Positions 55,943-64,000 of a stretch of 64,000 bases of DNA are shown in pieces (the first letter of the stretch is position 1; every line of letters starts with the position of its first letter). This DNA is from Ovis canadensis (taxonomy: Eukaryota; Chordata; Mammalia; Artiodactyla; Bovidae), in contig NC_091264.1 in assembly GCF_042477335.2 (NCBI RefSeq), forward strand, positions 33,233,386-33,297,385, given 5' to 3'. The notes beneath the pieces were generated by a model, which saw only the letters and a list, made by a program, of their open reading frames with translations, was not told the origin of the DNA and ran no database searches. The translations under genes were made by a program, and so were the position numbers.

Positions 55943-58345
55943 TAGTCTTTTACTAATGAAGTTAACCTAAGTGTTCCATTTATTGGACTATTCAGTTGAG
56001 TGGGGGATGAGGGTATGTATGTCTCTGAATTTCATGTATAAAAATGTTAATTTCATGTCTAAAAATGCTGTTTCACAAGACAGCTACATTAATTAGCCCA
56101 CCTCACTCCCAAGTTACTGTCAAGACCAACTGTGTTTTTATCTCCCTTTTTCTATCTCTTCTGGCAGCAACATCGGAGTCTACATCAGTTTGTTTCAAAT
56201 TCCACGGCCCCCATCAGCCCCAATTCAGCCCTGCCCTCTGTGGGGTCACTGGATTCAGAGTCCAAGCCCCCTCCCAGCTCCTCCATTTGCTGAAGGAGGT
56301 GACCGTGCCCTGAGAGGCATCTTGTTTCGCTTTAATACTATAAATCTTTGAACCCCTGGAGCTTCATATCAAAGCTATGTAATAGCTCTTTAAAAGATAA
56401 AATATGCCCCCTTTGCTTGCTACCCTTGTGTCTGCGTGTGGGCAAGAGATTTAATTATAATGAATAAAACTGAATGGTGGTCTGAGACTCTTAAAATCAA
56501 AGTGGGGCTCATGGCTGAATTTCATTAGCAAACATAAATACAAATAGGCACATCTTGTTTGTACCAATGCCATGTGACTTTCCCCCTTTTGATAATTTCA
56601 TTCTAACTCTGATAAATTTCAGAGAATCTAAATTGAACCATATGATGTACAGCACTGTAATATGCAAAGCTCTTCATTAAACATGTTCCTTTTTGGAGTA
56701 CTTCCCCATGTTATAAATATCCTGTAAAAATCATGGAGGGCAGTTTGTCAGACAGCAGAGCCTTGATTTAAGACAGTGGAGGGAGCCCTGCCCTCTAAAT
56801 AAGAGGTCTTCTCTGGCTGGCAGAATGGGAAAAAGACATAGCATTAACTCCCATTCTATTCCAAGTAACTGTGAGCCTATAAATCTTATGGAACGTGTCA
56901 TTTTATGCATGTTTTTCTCTAAGTCTGTATCATATTCTTCTTAAAAGTTATTCCAGCATTCTGGATATAAACATCTCTCAATTAAAATTAATTATTAAAA
57001 ATTACCATTTCTAATTGCCCAAGTCATCTCAATCAAATTATATGAGATGTGTTAATTTCTTTGCTGTCACTGAGCAAAGTAATTACATGGTTGATGCAAA
57101 CAGCACTGTATTTTAGAGATAAGTTTTTTGTGAATGTTATTTTTAGCAATTTTATGAGTCTAAATAAAAGTGTACCATTTCTATGCTTAAACTAGTCTTT
57201 CCATGATATTGTATGCACTTAAATACATTTATGGTAGTAATAATTTAATCGCAATAATATTAAGTTTTTTTTTTCCTTCCACCTAAATTATAAACAATTA
57301 AAACACAAATTTCCAAACTATTCCAAGCTGCAGACACATGTTATGTATAAACAGTACCAAATTGGCAGAAGTTAGTCATCAAAATCCCCACGGCAGGCAG
57401 CGTGGGCAGGCAGGGTGGGGGAGAGAGGTGCTCAGTATAACAACAGTTAATTCTTGTTTTTCTTGTTTGATTCAAAGCTCTCCAGGAGGCAGGAAGTTGC
57501 TATTTTATTTGTCTCTGTATGTCCAGGGTACAATCCAATGTACAACGTATAAGTAGGTGCTCAATAGATAATCATCTAATGCATTTGATCTGCAAATAGC
57601 TTAGTTTCCTCTGGACAATGAGAAATGCTAACACGTATTCACCATGACAGCAGGGGCTGAGATATTGTCAGCTCCAAAAAATTCAGGCTTAGACTAAATG
57701 CTTATCATTTCACCAGATAATCGTCAGCAGCAATTAGTAGGAAAAATAAATCAGTGACCTTGATAATTCAGTCATAAGCAATGCTGCAGAGAGTTACTCT
57801 GATGTTAGTTCTCAGTTCCCACTGGGAGCATTTCTGGGCTTCTCATTACTGTTATCTGCCAGGAGTAAAAACTTTTGCAGCAATGGAGCCAACTGCCTTG
57901 TGTGCCAGAAAGAATCCAAGTCATCTAAAACAACACTATTGAATTGTTTTGTTGCATCTAAACATTTTAAGTTCCAACATTCTGTTACTGAAAAGCTTAC
58001 AGTAGTATAAAATAATGTTTTAACAGTCTTGGTTAGGTGGCAATGTTACTCAATTGTATTTTCCATTTTCAAAGTTGTCAACAACGACATAATAAAAATT
58101 AAAAGAACACTGCCTCAGTGGCCTTTGCTATGTCAAAACATACAACATGAGGAATAAGTACATGAATAGCAACAGCTGTTTACCAATGGTCAAGGCACCA
58201 ATTTAGAACAGTAAATAAATTATAATTAAAGTTCTCAAGAATTTTTAGAAGAAAATGAATAATAAAATTACAACATAGAACTATCAGGACACAGTCACTA
58301 ATAATGAAAATCACTGTGGTAGCCACCTGAGAAGGTATATTTTTG
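55943..58345. other. AT-rich, SINE-free block; candidate conserved non-coding DNA
   Basis: Except for a short L2 end (57480-57575) no repeat is recognised over 2.4 kb. Clusters of ATTA/TAAT words, the core bound by homeodomain proteins, occur at 56445-56465 and 56978-57000, and an octamer-like 'atgcaaag' lies at 56662. No codable frame above 89 codons. The regulatory reading is inference. Confidence 0.35.
57480..57575 (+). repeat. L2 3' end, sense
   Basis: 'attttatttgtctctgtatg', 'tccagggtacaatccaatgt' and 'taagtaggtgctcaatagat' follow the L2 3' terminus. Confidence 0.65.
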
Positions 58346-58349
58346 TATG

Positions 58350-58650
58350 AACCTGTTGTCATTCATTCATTTAATAACATAGGTTGCAAGATGCAGTGGA
58401 TACAGCAGTGATCTTAGAAGCGGTTCCTGCCCTTCAATGGTGAACAGTCTAATGGGGGAGACATAGTGAATGAAAAATGACAAAGGTAATGGGAATCACA
58501 AAATCAGAGTAGAGTATGATGTGACCATATAAGAGGACAGTAGAGGTGGGTGGTGATCAACCAAGCTTCTTGAAGGAAAAGACATTCAGCTGAGGCCAAG
58601 CTGGGGATGGGGATGAGTGGTGAAAGGGCTGGACAGAAAAATGTTCTAGG
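58350..58650 (-). repeat. L2 3' region, antisense
   Basis: 'gatgcagtggatacagcagt', 'gttcctgcccttcaatggtg', 'aacagtctaatgggggagac' and 'aagcttcttgaaggaaaaga' fit antisense L2 in order. Confidence 0.7.
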
Positions 58651-59785
58651 TTAAGACCCAGAGGAGAGAGAGTCTGACTTATTTTCAAATGCCAGTCTAT
58701 AGGCTATGCTTGTCACAATAAATATTAAGCCTAAGACACTAACCCACACCACCTGCCACTGAAGGGTTTATCAAAATTCAGGTAAGAAACGCTCATGTTA
58801 TATAAACATTCAACTGATTCTTTTGAATCACCACTTTAGAGCCTGATATAATCTCTTTAACTGGAAGAATTGGAGGACTTCTGGTCTCTGATCTGGCATA
58901 GAAGTCTGGAAGTTGCCCTCTGTCCTTGTTTACTCAAGTGAAAGTTGAACAAAGTGAAAAATCAAGAACTCTTAGATCCAAAGGACAAGTGAAGTCACAG
59001 GGCAAACCACTGCCCTTAAAACAGAGAGAAAGACAAAGAGTCACAACTTAATGGAACAGAGATCTATAAGCAAAAACCTCTGTGGGAACCAGTGCTGGGG
59101 TAGGGGAAACTGAACTGTAACCGACAAACTGCTAAAGCTCAGTGTGGACAAACCTGGGCGCTAAAACTCCACGGGGACTCAGACACGGGTGGGGTGGGGC
59201 ATGGGGAAGGGAACCACACTTTTGTGAGTTTTAGCTCCTGGAGGTCAACTAGGTTCTCACAGTGACTATCACAGAAAAACCTCTTCATGCTTCCAGCGGG
59301 GGGAGGGTTAAAAACATTTTGAAATACACCAAAGCATTACCTTCTTCTTAATAAGGTCTAAGCACAAGAGAAAGAATTTAATCAGAGCTTAACCTGCCTA
59401 AGTTTATAAGAGCGTAACTGACCTGGGCAAAGGCAAATACCAACTCTGCACCGTGGTCATTCCAATAGTCTGGTGGGTGGGTGGGGCACTAAAAAGCAGC
59501 CGTGAAGCTCACAGTTCAGAGGCACAGGCTCTGTAAGACTAAGACCTACTCACAGCTGCACCGCATGTCTCCCCTCCATCCACACTTTACCATCACAATA
59601 ATAAAGGCCTATTTTTCCAGCAGTTCCTTTAACCCAGTACATCATGTCTGTCTACTAAGACAAAATTACAAGGTATAATAAAAGGTAAAGAAACAGTTTG
59701 AAGAACACAGCAAGCATCAGAACCAGACCCATTTATGACTGGCATGTTGGAATTAACAGACTGGGAACTTACAACAACTATGATT

Positions 59786-59935
59786 GAGACGGTTGGATGG
59801 CATCACTGATTCAGTGGGCATAAATCTGAGCAAACTTCAGGAGACAGCAAAGGACAGGGAAGCCTAGTGTGCTACAGTCCATGGGGTTGCAAAGAGTTGG
59901 ACATGACTCTTAGCAACTGAACAACAACAGCAACA
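59786..59935 (+). mobile_element. BovB 3' end, sense, in L1
   Basis: 'gacggttggatggcatcact' to 'gcaactgaacaacaacagca'. The flanking 'caacWatgatt' (59775-59785 and from 59932) is a TSD: normal L1 has this word once. Confidence 0.9.
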
Positions 59936-60072
59936 ATGATTAGGATGCTAAAGGCTCTAATGGATAAGGTAGACACCATGTAAGAACAGAGGAGCAATGC
60001 AAGCAAAGCGATGGAAATTTTAAGAAAAAGTAAAAAAGAAATGCTAGATATAAAAACTCCATTGTAACGGAA

Positions 60073-60258
60073 ATGATGAATGCCTCTGATGGGTTTATTA
60101 GTAGACTGAATAAGACTGAGGAAATAAGCTCTGAATTTGAGGATACTGTACGAGAAACCTCCAAAACTGAAAAAGCAAAGAGTGAAAAAACCCAGAAAAC
60201 ACAGAATAAAATATCTAAAAACTATAAGACAGCTACAAATGGTATAACATATGCATAG
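60073..60258 (+). pseudogene. L1 ORF1 remnant
   Basis: An open piece of 61 codons from the coiled-coil to RNA-binding part of L1 ORF1, rich in Glu, Lys and Ser, with no downstream continuation. Internal deletions follow, so the protein cannot be made. Confidence 0.65.
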
Positions 60259-60770
60259 CAGGAATATTAGAAGAAGAAGAAAAAAAGAAAAGAACAGAAG
60301 AAATATTTTTTAAAATGATGACCTAGGATTTTCCCAAATTAATGTTGACATCAGACCATAGACCCAGGGAGCTTAGGGAACACCAAGAAGTATAAATAAA
60401 GATAAATAAAGGAGAAATAAAGATCTTCTCATACACACAAAAACTGAGGGGATTATTTTCTAGTAGTTCCATGCTTATAGGAAAATGTTATGAGGAAGTT
60501 TCCAGATACAGTTCAGAAACTTGGGTATAAAGAAAGAACAGTGGAGAAGGAGCAAGTAGATCGGTGCAGTCACTGTGGAGAACAGCGTGGAGGTTCCTTA
60601 AAAACAGAGTTACCATGTGATCTAGCAATCCTACTCCAGGCATACATCCGGAAAAGATAAAAACTAACTGGAAAAGATCCATGCACCCCAGTGTTCACAG
60701 CAGCACTGTTCACAGCAAACAAGACAGGGAAGCAAGCTGAACGTCCAGCAACAGATGAACAGATAAAAGA

Positions 60771-60773
<3 letters not shown>

Positions 60774-60803
<30 letters not shown>
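60774..60803. repeat. (GT)15 microsatellite
   Basis: Uninterrupted GT dinucleotides inside the L1 3' part, followed by 'atacatacacacaa'. Likely length-polymorphic. Confidence 0.95.
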
Positions 60804-60806
<3 letters not shown>

Positions 60807-61240
60807 CATACACACAATAGAATACTACTGGGTCATAAAAAGAATGAAATGATGCCATTTGTAGCAATATGGATGAATCTAGAGATTATCATACTCTGTG
60901 AAATAAGCCAAAGACAAATATCACGTATCACCTATACGTAGAATCTAAAGAAATGATACAGATGAACTTATTTACAAAGCAGAAGTGGACTCACAGGCAT
61001 AGGAAACACACTTAGGGTTACTAAAGGAGAAAGTGGGGAGGGTTCCACTAGGAATTTGAGAGTAATGGACATAGCACTATATATAAGATAAACATAAGGA
61101 TTTACTGTACAGCACAGGGAAATACATTCAAATATCTTAACCTATAGTGGAAAAGAATCTGAAAAAGAATATAACTGAATCACTTTGTTGTACACTTGAA
61201 AACACTGTAAATCAACTATACATCAAAAAATATAAAAAAA

Positions 61241-61604
61241 CTTTAACTGCTGGGTACTGACTTCTCAGTGACAGGCATGCCTTCTCCATGCCTTTCTAGT
61301 GTGGAAGGCACTATGAACATACTTTTGTCATATTAATTGCCATATTTCTATAATGGAGTTGTGTTAATGGAATTTGCCACAGACATTTACAATCTACCTC
61401 AGCCATCAAAAAAAAAAAATCACCTTCAAGTATCATAAATAACCAAAGTGTGTTCTCTAGTGTGAAAGATTAATTTGAAGAGAGCTAGCATATTAAATGA
61501 TTAAATCCCTGAGGATGGAATCATTCCAAATCAGATACATAATCTCTATAGCAGCGACAGTGCTCGTGTTATTAGGCATTATTCTAATAAACCATAAAAG
61601 GTAA
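61241..61604. other. Unrecognised sequence
   Basis: A 12-base A run near 61410-61421; otherwise no repeat or exon recognised. Confidence 0.38.
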
Positions 61605-61614
61605 GCTTTTTGGG

Positions 61615-61819
61615 GATTCCCAGGGGGCACCAGTGGTAAAGGACCTGCCTGCCAATGCAGGAGGCATAAGAGATTCAGGTTCGATTCCTGGCTCAGGAAG
61701 ATCCCCTGGAGGAGGAAATGGCAACCCACCCCCGTGTTCCTGCCTGGAAAATTCGAAGGACAGGGTAGCCTGGCAGGCTATAATCCATAGAGCCACAGAG
61801 AGTCAAACAAAACTGAGTG
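61615..61819 (+). mobile_element. Bov-tA SINE, sense, with long TSD
   Basis: 'attcccagggggcaccagtg' to 'gagagtcaaacaaaactgag'. The flanks 'ccataaaRgKYaRgctttttggg' at about 61592-61614 and 61820-61842 form a long, slightly diverged TSD. The head has five consecutive G (61624-61628) where the consensus is shorter, giving a CTCF-like word. Confidence 0.92.
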
Positions 61820-61842
61820 CCATAAAGGGCAGGCTTTTTGGG

Positions 61843-63191
61843 TCATAGTAACTAGAATACTGTGCTGGCCCAGACCAGTCCTATTCCACCACTGTTCGAC
61901 TCTGCTGTTTACTGGTCATATTGTTAAAAATACTGAGAAGGTGTAGGTTTAGCACATTAAAAAAATGTTCTTAATCTCACTTTAAACAGTTATTACCATA
62001 AAAAATAGTTTATCATAGAACATTTTGTTTTATTAATCACCAGATAAATTAAAAAACAGGACTTCAGAAGGCTTATGAAAAATTCAGCACCAATCCTGGA
62101 CCAGGGAATGAAGACAGAGATTCTTGTTGGCGAAAGTTGAGATCAGAGACATCCTTCCAAAAGACTGTGGCTGTCATTATTTCAAGAACTCTTAACCATG
62201 ATTTCTTTAGGAAAGGCTGAATGAATTCTACCTTTATGTATTCTATTCGTCGAGCACTCCAATGGAATGCAAGCAGGCATTCTATAAAGTAGAGCCTTGG
62301 GATATATACATTGAAATTAATTCCATGAATCATTTCAACCAGGATTTAGGAGAAGGAAGGGAAGGCTCTTTTGCACATGAGTTTCTGTCTGTCCGTCTAG
62401 TCCATGTGGTGGTATCAACGACCGAATGGGCAGGTCCCACCACTCCCAGGGTCCACTGGCCTCCAGTGTGTGCGGCTGGCCTCTTCTCGTTCCCCATAGC
62501 CGTGGGAGGTGAGGGGAGGTAAGCTAATGCATGAATAGCTGCCAGGAGAAAAGATGGGAGGGAAAAAAAGCTAAAGAAATATAGTATTTCAATCAAAGTC
62601 TGAAATTTGTAGAAGTGGTTTTGGTCTCCATATAGTAAAAATATTTATCCAAGAAACTCCTACTCGGGTGTGAACATCCTACTTCTAGCGGGATTTTGCT
62701 TGGCAAAGGGCTGTGAAAGAGTGGAAGCTAATACAGAACATGTCTATAAACAAATTTATTTAGTTAGTACAGACTGACACATTCGCTAGAGGATTTCAGC
62801 AATTACATGTGTAAAACTATTTCCTACAGTGGTTTCCTTTTGTGATTTTGCTAATTTATTCAATCTAGGCCATTTTCACGCACTGACTGTTATAAGCCAT
62901 TTAGCCACACAGGCCGAAATGAACATATGGAGACTATGCCTTCTTTCCAATTCTTCATGTAAACATAATTACATGGTGATATTAAAGAGTCAAACTTATA
63001 ATGAAAAAAGAGTCAAGCAAGGTTGTAATACCTTAAAACATAACGTTGTGATCTAACTTTGGAGAAGAGAGACTTGGAAATTTTGGCTATGGTAATATAT
63101 ATCAAAGTGTTCAGTAAAATGTGAAGCCTTATGTAAGGGTAAGGGTGTTTACATTTATGTTCAACATGTATTATTATTCCAGTTATAGCTA
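61843..63191. other. Unrecognised sequence, 1.35 kb
   Basis: No repeat recognised. A GC-richer patch (62380-62525) holds the end of an 86-codon plus-strand frame (62262-62522), whose stop overlaps a donor-like 'gggag|gtaagc'. A minus-strand frame also spans the patch. No known domain, so no gene call. Confidence 0.33.
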
Positions 63192-63946
63192 TCAGTTCAG
63201 TTCATTTCAGTCTCTCAATCGTGTCCGACTCTTTGTGACCCCATGAACTACAGCACACCAGGCCTCCCTGTCCATCACCAACTCCCAGAGTTTACTCAAA
63301 CTCAATGGCAACCCACTCCAGTATTCTTGCCTAGAGAATCCTGTGGACAGTGGAGCCTGGTGGGGTGCTGTCCATGGGGTCACACAGAGTTGGACACAAC
63401 TGAAACGACTTATCATGCATGCATGCATTGGAGAAGCAAATGGCAACCCACTCCAGTATTCTTGCCTGGAGAATTCCAGGGACAGAGGAGCCTGATGGGC
63501 TGCCGTCTATGGGGTTGCACAGAGTTGGACATGACTGAAGCGACTTAGCAGGGGCAGCAGCAGCAGCAGCAGCAGCATGTCCATTGAGTCAGTGATGCCA
63601 TCCAACCATCTCATCCCCTGTCATACCCTTCTCTTCCCACCTTCAATCTTTCCCAGCATTAGGGTCTTTTCAAATGATTCAGTTCTTTGTACCAGGTGGC
63701 CAAAGTATTAGAGTTTCAGCTTCAGCATCAGTCCCTCCAATGAATATTCAGGACTGATTTCCTTTAGGATGGACTGGTTGGATTTCCTTGCAGTGCAAGG
63801 GACTCTCAAGTCTTCTCCATCACCACAGTTCAAAAGCATCAATTCTTTGGCACTCAGCTTTCTTTATAGTCCAACTCTCACATCCATACATGACTACTGA
63901 AAAAACCATAGCTTTGATTAGATGGACCTAACTGTCGGCAAAGTAA
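63192..63946 (-). mobile_element. BovB LINE 3' segment, antisense, part of an inverted copy
   Basis: From 'cagttcagttcatttcagtc' through 'cttcaatctttcccagcatt' and 'cacatccatacatgactact' to 'tcggcaaagta'. Interrupted by a sense Bov-A2 at 63304-63577. Confidence 0.93.
63304..63577 (+). mobile_element. Bov-A2 SINE, sense, in BovB
   Basis: Two Bov-A units ('aatggcaacccactccagta' at 63304 and at 63440) and an AGC triplet tail (63553-63577). It splits the BovB between 'tttactcaaactca' and 'catgtccattgag'. Confidence 0.93.
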
Positions 63947-64000
63947 AAAGGCAAAAAAATAGGACACTGAAAGATGAACTCCCCAGGTCAGTAGTGCCCA
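63947..64000 (+). mobile_element. BovB 5'-side segment, sense, continues past the window
   Basis: 'ggacactgaaagatgaactc' and 'cccaggtcagtagtgccca' belong to the 5' half of BovB, upstream of the endonuclease region, in the opposite orientation to the adjoining 3' segment. The window ends inside it. Confidence 0.75.

Larger units (their letters stand above)
58860..61240 (+). mobile_element. L1M LINE, sense, 5' and 3' ends joined, middle missing
   Basis: The 5' UTR is recognisable by 'aaccagtgctggggtagggg' (59089) and 'ctcagtgtggacaaacctgg' (59139). ORF1 follows (59700-60480). The sequence then jumps to the ORF2 end ('tcactgtggagaacagcgtg', 60569) and 3' UTR ('tactgtacagcacagggaaa', 61102). Most of ORF2 and part of ORF1 are absent. 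A BovB (59786-59935) and a GT repeat interrupt it. The two halves could also be separate insertions. Confidence 0.72.

Noticed and set aside
62262..62522. 86-codon frame with a donor-like end as an exon
   Set aside because: The donor word overlaps the stop codon, no acceptor is evident and no domain is recognised.
63134..63150. Telomere-like 'gtaagggtaagggtg'
   Set aside because: Only two imperfect units; too short to be an interstitial telomeric repeat.

Overview
The window is nuclear DNA of a bovid (cattle, sheep, goat or a close relative). The diagnosis rests on its repeats: BovB (RTE-type) LINE copies, Bov-tA, Bov-A and Bov-A2 SINEs (which share the BovB tail), CHR-2-type tRNA-Glu-derived SINEs and a ruminant-type L1 3' end. 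Older layers shared by all placental mammals (MIR, MIR3, L2, L1M, MLT1/MaLR LTRs, MER5A) lie underneath and are repeatedly split by the ruminant elements. There is no prokaryotic, organellar or plasmid signal.

I recognise no protein-coding gene, tRNA, rRNA or other RNA gene. The open reading frames are short and are either repeat-derived or chance openings in GC-rich DNA. The window reads as intergenic or intronic. All family names come from memory of consensus sequences, without RepeatMasker; boundaries are usually good to about 10-30 bases, better where a target-site duplication (TSD) is visible.

Layout. 1-5 kb: an LTR-like relic, then an antisense L1M carrying at least five younger insertions. 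5-8.7 kb: MIR relics, a 119-bp-period Bov-tA tandem array and unrecognised sequence. 8.9-11.2 kb: an MLT1 endogenous retroelement with LTR, internal region and start of a second LTR, holding three SINEs. 11.8-19.6 kb: BovB, L1 and L2 fragments around a GC-rich unrecognised segment (12.6-13.8 kb). 19.6-24.2 kb: MIR and L2 relics, BovB, and a SINE with an internal 69-bp duplication. 24.3-26.5 kb: a probable antisense retroviral LTR split by a 1.6-kb BovB. 26.5-32.4 kb: unrecognised sequence with short BovB and SINE pieces. 32.9-36.0 kb: two L1 segments with nested BovB and SINEs. 36-42 kb: L2 and MIR relics with SINEs. 42.2-44.3 kb: two antisense L1 3' ends. 46.0-49.9 kb: 3.9 kb without a recognised SINE or LINE, with weak hints of a minus-strand terminal exon. 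50.8-53.0 kb: L1 5' region. 53.8-54.6 kb: a split MER5A and an L1 3' end. 55.9-58.3 kb: an AT-rich, SINE-free block, the best candidate for conserved non-coding DNA. 58.9-61.2 kb: an L1 with its middle missing. 63.2-64.0 kb: an antisense BovB that flips orientation at the right edge, the signature of twin-priming inversion.

By eye, the left half is richer in GC and SINEs and the right half in AT and L1. I found no convincing novel biological system. The most useful observations are nested insertions with readable TSDs, local rearrangements inside SINEs and BovB, the LTR with promoter and poly(A) signals, and a few regulatory or exon candidates.
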